Shown: positions 53,300-62,761 of the stretch, piece after piece
Numbering within the stretch: the stretch's first letter is position 1
How the letters are laid out: every line of letters begins with the position of its first letter
DNA from: PALSA-612 sp963773055
GTDB lineage: Bacteria; Actinomycetota; Thermoleophilia; Gaiellales; Gaiellaceae
Length of the DNA: 64,000 nucleotides
Reading direction: 5' to 3'
Assembly (NCBI GenBank): GCA_963773055.1
Contig: CAVYZL010000006.1
Span: forward strand, 186,001-250,000
The notes under the pieces: generated by a model
The model's input: the letters and a program-made list of their open reading frames with translations, nothing else
What the model was told of the DNA's origin: nothing
The model's database searches: none
Program-made: the position numbers and the translations under genes

Positions 53300-55871
53300 T
53301 CACGCGCCGAGCGCTTCTTGGACCGCCTGCTCGAACGTCAGCGCCCGACCTTCTGCCCAGGCGGCGTCGGCAGCCTCGGGTCCCAACTTCGCTCGTGCGC
53401 GACCGTGGTTCTTCTCCAGCAGGGCTGTCCAGAACGCAACAGCTGTGACATCGACGCCGAGCGAGGAGAGCGTCGCATCCGCAGCGGCCGCGAGCCGCAG
53501 CGCTCGCTCGGCGTGTCTGCGCCCTGCGAGTGCCATCGAGACGCCCTGGACCTCGATCGCCGTCTCTACTCGATCGCCGAGGCCGACGGCGGCGGCGAGC
53601 GCGCGCAGATACCGCTCTTCGGCGCCGTCGTAGTCCTCCGCGATCAACGCGCAATCGGCGAGGAAGTGGTGAGCGAGATGCATCGCCCACTTGTCGTCGT
53701 GCTGCTCGGCGAGCACGAGCGCCTCCTGCGACAGCGCTTCAGCCTCGTCGAGCGCGCCCTCGTTCACGAGCATCTGGCAGAGCGTGAGCTGGGCGCGATT
53801 CACGAGCTGGGGATCGTCGCCGCGGCGCTGGATCTCGAGCGAGGCTTCCGCCGCGGCGCGCCCGGTCGCCCCGTCGCCGACGAAGAACGCGCTCCAGGCC
53901 AGCGCGTCGTACGCTAGCGCCGCCTCGCGCTCGTCTCCGAGCTCGCTCCAGAGCGCGATCGCATCCTCGAGCAGCGGCCGAGCCGCTTCGATGTCCCCCT
54001 GCCAGCCGGCAAGCGACCCGGCGCTCGTCAGCGCACGGGCGAGCAGCTCGTCTCGCTCGCCGTCCGTTGCGGACGCCGTCCGTAGCCGCTCGCGGCCCTC
54101 CTTCATGTGGGAGCGCGCGCGCCAGAACCACCCGAGCGCACCGGCGAGGCGGAGAGCGTCGCGCCCTGTTTGTCCCTCCAGCCAGTCGAGCGCTGCCCGC
54201 AGGTTGTCGTGCTCGGCTGCCAAACGGTCGGCCCACTCCGCCTCGCGCTCGATGCGCTCCGCATAGGCGCTCTCGGCGAGCTCGACGAAGAACTGCGCAT
54301 GACGTTCACGCACATCGGCGGCGTCGGGCTCGAGGCGCTCGCCTGCGTACTCGCGGATCGTCTCGAGCATCGTCAGCCGTTGGCCCTCGCGGCGGATGAG
54401 GCTCTTCGCGGCCAGCGACGTGAGGTCGTCGACGGTTGCGCCGCAGATCGCTTCTGCCGAGTCGAGCGTGAAGCCCCCGACGAGCACGCTCAGCCGGGCG
54501 AAGACGTCCTGCTCGCGCTCATCGAGAAGGTCGTAGCTCCACGAAATCGTGTCCCGGAGCGTCTGCTGCCGCGCCGGCATGTCTCGAGCGCCTCCGGTCA
54601 GAAGCTCGAGCCGCTCGTCGAGCCGCGAGAGCAGCTCCTCGGGCGAGAGCAGGGCAATGCGCGCCGCTGCGAGCTCGAGGGCAAGCGGCAGCCCGTCGAG
54701 ACGAGCGCAGATCGCGGCGATCGCGCCGGCGTTGTCCGTCGTCGGCTCGAAGGCCGGGCTCACCGCTCGAGCCCTCGACACGAACAGCTCGACGGCGGGA
54801 GAGCGCATCAGCGCGTCGACGTCCGGGCGCTCGATCGGACGCCGGAAGGGCCAGGGTGTCCACCGGGACGACGCGTTCGGCGGCCAGGCGGAGCGGCTCG
54901 CGGCTCGTGACGAGCAGCGTCACCCCGGGCGCGTCGCGGAGCAGGTCGGCCAGATCGCTTGCCGCGTCGAGCACCTGCTCGAGGTTGTCGAGCACGAACA
55001 GGATGCGCTTCTCGCCGAGATAGCCGAGCAGCGACTGGCCTCCGGCTTCGTTGATCCCCAGCGACTCCGCCGCAGCAGGTACGACGAGCGTCGGATCGAA
55101 GATCGGAGCCAGCGGCACGAAGAAGACACCGGCGGGGAACGCCTCGACCAGCTCGGCCGCGACCTGGAGCGCGAGGCGCGTCTTTCCCGTTCCTCCCGGT
55201 CCCGTCAGCGTGACGACGCGTGTATCGGGTTGACGGACGAGCTCACGCAGCTCCTCGACCTCTCGCTCGCGGCCGAGGAACGGCGTCGCCTGGGCGGGGA
55301 GGTTCGTCGGCCGGTTGTCGAGCGTTCGAAGCGGCGGGAACTCGGAGGGCAGGCCGTCGATGACGAGCTGATGGAGACGCTCCGGCTCGCCGAGATCCTT
55401 GAGGCGATGGAGGCCGAGGTCCGAGAACGAGAAGCCCGGCCCGCCGCCGTCGAGGAGCTCGCGCGTCGTCTGCGAGACGAGCACCTGGCCGCCGTGGGCC
55501 GCCGCGCCGATCCGTGCGCCGCGGTGGACGCCGAGGCCGACGTACCTGCCATCGCTCGCGTCGACCGCGCTCGTGTGGAGGCCCATCCGGACGCGCAGCG
55601 GCCTCCCGTGCGGCCAGGCGTGCCCCTCGAGAGCGTGCTGAGCCTCGATGGCGACAGATGCAGCGTCCCCCGGACGGGCAAAGGCGACGAAGAACGAGTC
55701 TCCTTGCGTGTCGACCTCGTACCCCTCGTGTCGGGCGAACGCCTCTCGGAGCAGGCGTCGGTGCGCGTCGAGCACGTCGGCGAACCCCGGCCCGAGCTCC
55801 TGGAGCAGCGCGGTCGATCCTTCGATGTCCGTGAAGAGAAAGGTGACGGTGCCCGTCGGCTGCGGTGTCAC
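53300..55871 (-). pseudogene. Class III cyclase-domain/NB-ATPase/TPR regulator (one-base frameshift)
   Basis: The combined protein has about 857 residues. A class III nucleotidyl cyclase domain (FLFTDIEGST near 10-19 and the second metal Asp in DTQGDSFF near 55) comes first. Next is an AfsR/STAND-type ATPase (P-loop TGPGGTGKTRLALQ near 222, FVLDNLEQVLDA near 295), then TPR-like repeats to the C-terminus. No DNA-binding domain is seen. After VDTLALPA the frame breaks near 54848. Dropping one base continues with PIERPDVDALMRSP. The span is 3n+1. A second member of this group starts at 62762. Confidence 0.8.
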
Positions 55872-55882
55872 GCCCGGCCGGA

Positions 55883-56293
55883 TCAGCCCCAGGAGGGCGG
55901 CTCGTAGCGCTCGTTGATCGGCGAGCCGAAGGTGACGAAGGTCACACCGTCGGGTCCGGCGACGGGGCAGCGAACTGCTGACGGGTCGAGCCGTACGAAC
56001 CGTCCGGGCTTGAGGTCGATCTCGTCGCCGTCCACGCGGAGACGCCCGGACCCGGCGACGACGAACATCACCTCTTCCTGGCTCGACTCCGTCTCGTCGT
56101 GCTCGAGCCCCTCGGCGCCGGCCGGCAGCTCGAAGTAGTTGAAGCCGAACGCCTGTGCGCCGAGCTCACGACGGAGCTTCTTGACGGCGCCGCCCGGGCC
56201 TTCCCCCTCCACCTCGTCGACGTCCACGTAGGAGTACTTGGTCACATCTCCAAGGATCGCATACGGTAGGCGCTCATCGACAGGACTGATCAC
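55883..56293 (-). CDS. Cupin-domain protein
   Basis: This 136-residue single cupin has NYFELPAGAEGLEHDETESSQEEVMFVVAG carrying the HxxxxxxE-type metal site (about 50-79). RLRVDGDEIDLKPGRFVRLDP follows as cupin motif 2. The function is not predictable; possibilities are small-molecule binding, isomerase or dioxygenase-like. The ATG overlaps the stop of the upstream HxlR regulator by four bases, so both are cotranscribed. Confidence 0.85.
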   Translation of the reverse strand: MISPVDERLPYAILGDVTKYSYVDVDEVEGEGPGGAVKKLRRELGAQAFGFNYFELPAGAEGLEHDETESSQEEVMFVVAGSGRLRVDGDEIDLKPGRFVRLDPSAVRCPVAGPDGVTFVTFGSPINERYEPPSWG

Positions 56294-56925
56294 GACCTCG
56301 GGCTGAACGGGAAGATCTGTGGAAGGCGGTCGAGCAGCTCTCGGTCCCCTTCGGCCTCGAGCTCGACCGGCAGGCCGGAGAGATATGTCACGAGCGTCTG
56401 CGGATCGGCCGTGATCGTGAGGTCGGGGTCGCCGTCCAGCCCGTGCTCGATCGCGAGCTCGCCGTCGTCGAACCGCAGCGTGAACTGCGCATCGCCGAAG
56501 TCGATCGCGACCGCTGCCTTCAGCCCCGCGGTCGCCTCGGGTGTGAAGAACGCCTTCATCGCCACCGCGAACCAGCGGCCCTGCATCGTCCGCTCGTGCG
56601 AGGGCGGCCCCATCGACTGCGCGGCCCAGCGGCCGAGGTCGAGGAGGATCGGCACAAGCTCCTCGCCGTACGGCGTCAGCTCGTAGACCGTCGACGCAGC
56701 GGGCGGCGGCAGGCGGCGGCGCGCGACGACGCCGCTCTGCTCGAGCTGCCGCAGGCGCTGGCTGAGCACGTTCGTCGCGATTCCCGGCAGCCCGTCGCGG
56801 AGGTCGGTGAAACGCCGCGGCCCCAGCACGAGCTCGCGAATCACGAGCAGCGCCCAGCGCTCGCCGACGACATCAAGCGCGTGGGCAATCCCGCAGTGCT
56901 GGTTGTATGTCCGAGCAGTCACCAC
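56290..56925 (-). CDS. HxlR-type regulator with C-terminal SCP2-like domain
   Basis: This 211-residue protein has an HxlR winged helix (CGIAHALDVVGERWALLVIR, PRRFTDLRDGLPGIATNVLSQRLRQLE) with the N-terminal Cys typical of redox-sensing members. A C-terminal SCP2/sterol-carrier-like domain follows (about 115-211, FTLRFDDGELAIEHGLDGDP, LTITADPQTLVTYLSG). The second domain probably binds a hydrophobic ligand and modulates DNA binding. It starts with GTG 56925 and diverges from the VOC gene across an AT-rich gap. Confidence 0.88.
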   Translation of the reverse strand: MVTARTYNQHCGIAHALDVVGERWALLVIRELVLGPRRFTDLRDGLPGIATNVLSQRLRQLEQSGVVARRRLPPPAASTVYELTPYGEELVPILLDLGRWAAQSMGPPSHERTMQGRWFAVAMKAFFTPEATAGLKAAVAIDFGDAQFTLRFDDGELAIEHGLDGDPDLTITADPQTLVTYLSGLPVELEAEGDRELLDRLPQIFPFSPRS

Positions 56926-57004
56926 TTGTTCAAGAGAAGTTCATAGTTGCTTTTTAAAAGTATAGCCGGTAACCTCGGACGAACCCAACGAGAGGGAGGT
57001 AGAG
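56926..57004. promoter_or_regulatory. AT-rich divergent regulatory region (HxlR / VOC gene)
   Basis: In high-G+C surroundings this 79-base gap is strikingly AT-rich around 56926-56965. It has repeated TTCA half-sites (GTTCAAGAGAAGTTCAT) and a CTTTTTAAAAG palindrome (56950-56960). It is the likely operator of the HxlR-type regulator controlling itself and the VOC gene. GAGAGGGAGG gives the ribosome site of the VOC gene. Confidence 0.5.
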
Positions 57005-57758
57005 ATGAGCACGACGGCAACGGCTGTCGGGAAGTTCGTCTGGCACGAGCAGGTCTCCTCCGACCCCGGTCAGGCGAAGGACTTCTACACAGAGCTCTTT
57101 GGCTGGGGCACCGAGCTCTTCAAGGCCGGTGAGATGGATTACCCGATGATCAACTCGGGCGGCCAAAATCACGGCGGCTTCGGTACCGCGCAGGAGGGCG
57201 CTCCGCCGCCGCACTGGCTCTCGCACGTCCAGGTGGACGACGTCGACGAGACGGTCGAGAAGGCGAAGGCTGCAGGCGGCATAGCTCGCCGCCGGCCCGT
57301 TCGACATGGGCGAGGTCGGTCGGATGGCGATCATCGGCGACCCGCAAGGGGCGTTCGTGAGCGCGTACCAGCCCACTGCTGAGGGGGCGATCGCCGAGGG
57401 CGTCTTCGTCTGGGACGAGCTCGGCACGACCGACGTCGAAGGCGCCGAGCAGTTCTACGGCGAGGTCTTCGGCTGGACGACGAAGGACATGGGGCCTGAC
57501 TTCGGCGGCTACAAGATCTTCCAGGTCGGCGAGACCGGCATCGGCGGCGTGATGAAGCTGCAGGACGAGACGTTCCCAGCCTCGTGGATCCCGTACGTCG
57601 GGGTCGAGGACGCGGACGCGACGGTGGCGAAGGCGCTCGAGCTCGGTGCGTCAACGATCGTCGAGGGCATGGACGTGCCGACGATCGGCCGGATCGCCGT
57701 GATCAAGGATCCGCAGGGCGCGGTCTTCGGGATCATCCGGCCCGAGCCGCAGTCGTAG
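57005..57758 (+). pseudogene. Two-domain VOC (glyoxalase-fold) protein (one-base frameshift)
   Basis: The first VOC domain (GKFVWHEQVSSDPGQAKDFYTELFGW) and the second (GVFVWDELGTTDVEGAEQFYGEVFGW) are clear tandem duplicates, about 250 residues in all. Between them the frame slips. Dropping the T at 57282 reads GGKLAAGPFDMGEVGRM and restores one frame. The span is 3n+1. Such two-domain VOC proteins often act in bleomycin-type resistance or aldehyde detoxification. The substrate is unknown. It is probably controlled by the divergent HxlR regulator. Confidence 0.8.
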
Positions 57759-57764
57759 CTTCCT

Positions 57765-57809
57765 GCCACACGGCCGCTCCGCCGCGTTGTGGCGGAGCGG
57801 CCGTGTGGC
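57765..57809. terminator. Strong 19-bp hairpin terminator candidate
   Basis: GCCACACGGCCGCTCCGCC (57765-57783) pairs perfectly with its inverse at 57791-57809 around a 7-base loop. It starts seven bases after the VOC stop. There is no T-run, as is common for actinobacterial hairpin terminators. Confidence 0.75.
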
Positions 57810-57824
57810 GTACGGTGGGCCGCG

Positions 57825-58961
57825 ATGGACTTCGCCACCGCGCCCGAGCTCGACGAGATCCGCAGCGCCGTGCGCACGCTCTGCGCACGCTTCCCGGGGA
57901 CGTACTGGCGTGCGCTCGAGCCCGACCGCTACCCGGAGGAGTTCGTCCGTGCGCTGACCGAGGACGGCTGGCTCGCGGCGCTGATCCCCGAGGAGTACGG
58001 CGGCGCCGGCCTCTCCCTGACCGCGGCGAGCGTGATCCTCGAGGAGATCAACGCCTCCGGCTGCAACGCGGCCGCGTGCCACGCGCAGATGTACACGATG
58101 GGCACGATCCTCCGGCACGGCTCGGAGGAGCAGAAGCGGCGCTTTCTGCCGCCGATCGCTCGGGGTGAGCTGCGGCTCCAGGCCTTCGGCGTCACCGAGC
58201 CGACGGCAGGCTCCGACACGACGCGGATCGAGACGACCGCCGAGCGCGTGGACGGCGGCTACCGGATCCGCGGCCAGAAGATCTGGACGTCGCGCGCGCT
58301 CCACTCCGACCTGATGCTCCTGCTCGCGCGGTCGGAGACGGGGCTCTCGACCTTCGTCGTCGACATGCGCGCGGCGCTCGCCGCTCAAACGATGACGATC
58401 CGCCCGATCGCGACGATGATGAACCACGGCACGACGGAGGTCTTCCTCGACGGGGTCGAAGTCCCGGCGGACGCGCTGATCGGCGAGGAGGGAAACGGCT
58501 TTCGCCAGATCCTCGACGGCATGAACGCCGAGCGGATCCTGATCTCGGCCGAGTGCATCGGCGACGGCCGCTGGTTCGTCGAGCGGGCGGCGCGCTACGC
58601 GTCGGAGCGGGTCGTCTTCGGGAAGCCGATCGGCGAGAACCAGGGCGTTCAGTTCCCGATCGCCGCCGCGTACGCGGCGATCGAGGCAGCCGACCTGATG
58701 CGCTGGAAAGCGGCGTGGCTCTACGACCAGGATGAGCCGTGCGGCGCCGAGGCGAACATGGCGAAGCTACTTGCGTCGCAGGCGTCGTGGCAGGCGGCGA
58801 ACGTCTGCCTCGACACGCACGGCGGCGCCGGCTTCGCGGAGGAGTACGACGTCGAGCGGAAGTTCCGCGAGACGCGCCTCTACACCGTCGCGCCAGTCTC
58901 CAACAACCTCGTGCTCGCCTTCCTCGGCCACAACGTCCTCGGGCTGCCGAAGTCCTACTAG
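57825..58961 (+). CDS. Acyl-CoA dehydrogenase family protein
   Basis: This 378-residue FAD enzyme has IPEEYGGAGLSLTAASVILEE near 45, the FAD/substrate motif FGVTEPTAGSDTTRIETTA near 125 and GQKIWTSRALHSD near 150. The C-terminal DTHGGAGFAEEYDVERKFRE near 335 has the family Gly-Gly FAD contact. It oxidises an acyl-CoA alpha-beta bond. The chain specificity is not clear. I start at ATG 57825 (MDFATAPELDE). The upstream in-frame start lies inside the terminator hairpin. Confidence 0.93.
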   Translation: MDFATAPELDEIRSAVRTLCARFPGTYWRALEPDRYPEEFVRALTEDGWLAALIPEEYGGAGLSLTAASVILEEINASGCNAAACHAQMYTMGTILRHGSEEQKRRFLPPIARGELRLQAFGVTEPTAGSDTTRIETTAERVDGGYRIRGQKIWTSRALHSDLMLLLARSETGLSTFVVDMRAALAAQTMTIRPIATMMNHGTTEVFLDGVEVPADALIGEEGNGFRQILDGMNAERILISAECIGDGRWFVERAARYASERVVFGKPIGENQGVQFPIAAAYAAIEAADLMRWKAAWLYDQDEPCGAEANMAKLLASQASWQAANVCLDTHGGAGFAEEYDVERKFRETRLYTVAPVSNNLVLAFLGHNVLGLPKSY

Positions 58962-58996
58962 TTATGGTTGACATGACCATAACTGTGTGCTACGGT
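58960..58996 (+). promoter_or_regulatory. Leaderless promoter with overlapping palindromic operator
   Basis: AGTTATGGT-N7-ACCATAACT (58960-58984) is a perfect 9-bp inverted repeat. Inside it TTGACA (58968-58973) is a consensus -35 box. After a 17-base spacer TACGGT (58991-58996) is the -10 box. Transcription would start at or next to the ATG at 59004, giving a leaderless mRNA. A protein bound to the palindrome would block the -35 box. Confidence 0.75.
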
Positions 58997-59003
58997 AATC
59001 GTC

Positions 59004-59761
59004 ATGGCGACCAAAACCTCAGCCAACCCGGGCGTTCCGGCCGACTACAACCCGGCTGACTTCCCACCCTTCGCGGTCACGGTCGACGTCGTGATCCTGA
59101 CGATGGCGGACGGCCTGCTCCACGTGCTGCTCGTCTGCCGCGGCGAGGCGCCGTTCGAGGGCATGTGGGCGATCCCGGGCGGCTTCAAGCGTCCGACGGA
59201 GACGCTCGACGAGGCAGCGAAGCGCGAGCTGCGTGAGGAGACCGGCGTCGGTGTCGGCGCCGCGATCCCGCTGACGCAGTTCGGCTCGTACGGCGATCCC
59301 GACCGCGACCCGCGCATGAACGTCGTCACCGTCGGCTACCTCGCGGTGCTGCGCGACGTCGGCGATGTCTCCGGCGGCTCGGACGCTGCGGCCGCCGCGC
59401 TGATCCCTGTCTCAGCCGTGCTCAACGGCAAGATCGAGCTCGCGTTCGACCACCTCCAGATCATCCGCGACGCGGTCGAGCGGGTCGGCGTCGAGCTCGA
59501 CGTGAAGGGCATCGCACCCGCGTTCGTCGGTGAGACGTTCACGCTCGCCGAGCTGCGCACGGTCTACGAGGCGGTCTGGGGCGTGCAGCTCGACGCCGCG
59601 AACTTCCGCCGCAGCATCGTCCAAGAGGACGGTTGGGTGATCCCGACCGGCCGCCGCGCGCAGCCAGGCCCCTCGGGCGGCCGCCCGGCCGAGCTCTACC
59701 GCGCCGGGCGCGCCTGGAGCCACGGCGGGCCGATTCACCTCAGGCGCGCGGAAGCGAGGAG

Positions 59762-59765
<4 letters not shown>
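59004..59765 (+). CDS. Nudix-domain transcriptional regulator (NrtR-like)
   Basis: This 253-residue protein has an N-terminal Nudix domain with an intact Nudix box (G-F-K-R-P-T-E-T then RELREETG, about 53-75). A C-terminal winged-helix-like domain follows (LAELRTVYEAVWG, NFRRSIVQEDGWV, about 175-215), the NrtR architecture. NrtR proteins bind ADP-ribose and repress NAD-related genes. Here the likely operator is its own promoter palindrome at 58960. The stop overlaps the ATG of the first oxidoreductase gene, so it controls a redox operon. Confidence 0.88.
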
Positions 59766-60720
<955 letters not shown>

Positions 60721-60724
<4 letters not shown>

Positions 60725-61668
60725 AGGCCGTCGTCTACGACCGGTACGGGCCGCCCGAGGTGCAGCGGCTCGAGGACGTCGAGCGCCCGGCGCCCAAGGA
60801 GAGCCAGGTGCTCGTGCGGGTCCACGCGACGACCGTCAACCAGACGGACTGCGGCTGGCTGCATGCGAAGCCCTTCTTCGTCCGGTACTTCATCGGCATC
60901 CGCCGGCCGAGGCGGCGGATCCTCGGCATGGAGCTCGCGGGGGAGGTCGTCGCGGTGGGCTCGGCCGTCACCGAGTTCGCGCCCGGCGACCGCGTCTTCG
61001 GTGTGACCGGCTTCGGCGCGCACGCGGAGTACGCGTGCATCGCGGAGAGCGCCGCGCTCGCGCACATGCCGGCGGGGATGACGTGGGAGGAGGCCGCCGC
61101 CGTCTGCGACGGCGCCTGCATCGCGATCTCGTGCCTGCGCGACGCCGACCTCCGGCCGGGCCGCAGCATCCTCGTCTACGGCGCTTCTGGCTCGGTGGGC
61201 ACGGCCGCCGTCCAGCTCGCGCGCCACTGGGGCGCAGATGTCACCGCCGTCACCTCGCCGAAGACGCTCGAGCTCGCCGGCTCGCTCGGCGCCGAGCTCG
61301 TGCTCGACTACACGCAGGAGGACTTTGCGAAGCGCGGCGAGACATACGACGTCGTCTTCGACGCGGTCGGCAAGCGGACGTTCACAAACTGCAAGCGCGC
61401 GCTCGGGCCGGGCGGGATCTACATCGGAACCGACGGTCTCCGGAACATCCTCTGGTCGGTCTGGACGAAGCACATCGGCCACAAGCGTGCGAAGCTCGGG
61501 ATCGCGAAGTACCGGAAGGACGACGTGCTCTTCCTCAAGCGGCTGATCGAATCCGGCGAGTACCGGGCGGTGATCGACCGGAGCTACCCGCTCGAGGACG
61601 TCGTCGAGGCGACCCGCTACGTCGACGCCGGCCAGAAGACCGGCAACGTCGTCCTCACGGTCGCGTGA
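60721..61668 (+). CDS. Zinc-independent quinone oxidoreductase-like MDR protein (second copy)
   Basis: This 315-residue paralogue of the upstream gene has MKAVVYDRYGPPEVQRLEDV, LGMELAGEVVAVGSAVTEF near 73 and ILVYGASGSVGTAAVQLARHWG near 152, with NADP(H)-type binding. The first copy has SCG where this copy has SVG in the loop, an interesting Cys difference. It probably reduces quinones or enals. The tandem arrangement suggests duplication followed by specialisation. Its TGA overlaps the ATG of the GFA gene. Confidence 0.9.
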
Positions 61669-62078
61669 TGGAGGAGCCCCGGACGCTTCACGGGAAGTGC
61701 GAGTGCGGCGCCGTCCGCTACGAGGTCGCGGACGCGTTCCGCTACGCGGCCAACTGCCACTGCTCGAACTGCCGCGCGTCGACCGGTGCGGCGTTCAAGC
61801 CGTTCGCCGGGATCGAGCGCGAGCAGCTCACGCTCACGGACGGCGCCGATGGGCTGCTCGTGATCGGCGAGGAGGACGGCAACCACACGCGCTGCGCGGC
61901 GTGCGGGTCGCTGCTCTACTCGGTCGTACGCGACGGTGCGTACGTCCACGTAGCCCTCGGGTCGCTCGTCGACGAGCCCTCGATCCGCCCCGACCACCAC
62001 ATCTTCGTCGGCTCGAAGGCGCCGTGGTACGAGATCACGGACGACCTGCCGCAGTTCGACCAGTACGCGCACGAATAG
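61668..62078 (+). CDS. GFA/CENP-V family zinc protein
   Basis: This 136-residue protein has the GFA zinc motifs CECGAVRYEVAD near 12, CHCSNCRASTGAAF near 32 and CAACGSLLY near 76. The family is named for glutathione-dependent formaldehyde activation, but members bind other adducts. In an actinobacterium without glutathione a different thiol, such as mycothiol, may be used. It is the fourth gene of the Nudix-regulated operon, coupled by TGATG to the second oxidoreductase. Confidence 0.88.
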   Translation: MEEPRTLHGKCECGAVRYEVADAFRYAANCHCSNCRASTGAAFKPFAGIEREQLTLTDGADGLLVIGEEDGNHTRCAACGSLLYSVVRDGAYVHVALGSLVDEPSIRPDHHIFVGSKAPWYEITDDLPQFDQYAHE

Positions 62079-62164
62079 ACACGGTCCCGGTGCGCTGCTT
62101 GCAATCTTTGCAACGATTTGGAAGAGTTAGGCGCAGGCAGCGCCGAAGGCAAAAGGGGGGCTTG

Positions 62165-62692
62165 TTGAGCTTCTGGAACCAGGACCATTGGCTCGTCGCA
62201 CCGGGCAAAGAGATCAGCGTCGAGTACCAGGTCACCACCAATGACTACTTCGGCGCGCAGGTCGCGATGCCCGTTCCCTACCTCGCCGCGAACGAGTGGC
62301 TCGAGGTGACCGGGCACGGCGTCTTCTACAACTTCTCGAACCACACGTTCCGGCCGTGGGCGACCTTCAAGAACAAGGGCACGGAGACGGCGTCGTTCCA
62401 GCTGCGAGGCGGAGGGCTCACCAAGTCGGCAGATGGAGATCACGGTCGTAACCGACGAATCGGGCGAGGTCGTCGCTGCGGTCGTGCACGCCTTGCAAGC
62501 GCCTTCGCCCGACGACCCGAACGCCATGCGCATCAAGCCGTCCCCGACCCAGTCGGCGACGACGGTCGAAGCGCCGGCCGAGCTTGCTCACCGAAGGCCC
62601 GACGGCGAGTTCTTGGGCATCCTGCAGCGCGACTACACCGTCAAGGACGGGTCGCTCGTCAAGAAGCAGTAGTCGTTCGCCGGCAGCTCTGA
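62165..62692 (+). CDS. Hypothetical protein, doubtful 3' end
   Basis: From TTG 62165, just after AAAAGGGGGG, the frame reads LSFWNQDHWLVAPGKEISVE and later VAMPVPYLAANEWLEVTGHG and FYNFSNHTFRPWATFKNKG, an aromatic, beta-sandwich-like sequence quite unlike a shadow frame. After about 62430 the same frame turns into Arg/Gly-rich noise, while a different frame becomes protein-like. Either the gene ends near there after a sequence error or it joins the next ORF by a frameshift. No family is recognised. Confidence 0.3.
   Translation: MSFWNQDHWLVAPGKEISVEYQVTTNDYFGAQVAMPVPYLAANEWLEVTGHGVFYNFSNHTFRPWATFKNKGTETASFQLRGGGLTKSADGDHGRNRRIGRGRRCGRARLASAFARRPERHAHQAVPDPVGDDGRSAGRACSPKARRRVLGHPAARLHRQGRVARQEAVVVRRQL
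62433..62672 (+). CDS. Small hypothetical protein
   Basis: This 79-residue frame reads MEITVVTDESGEVVAAVVHA, then a Pro/Ser-rich linker (APSPDDPNAMRIKPSPTQS) and FLGILQRDYTVKDGSLVKKQ. The composition is that of a real small protein, but no close ribosome site is seen (GGCGGAGGG is about 18 bases upstream). It may be the C-terminal part of the preceding ORF displaced by a one-base error, or a separate gene. Confidence 0.4.
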   Translation: MEITVVTDESGEVVAAVVHALQAPSPDDPNAMRIKPSPTQSATTVEAPAELAHRRPDGEFLGILQRDYTVKDGSLVKKQ

Positions 62693-62761
62693 CCCTCGCC
62701 GGGCTGTAGCATCGAAAGACCTCGCTCGACGTCGCGAATTGCGCCGCCGGCGGGGTTCTTC

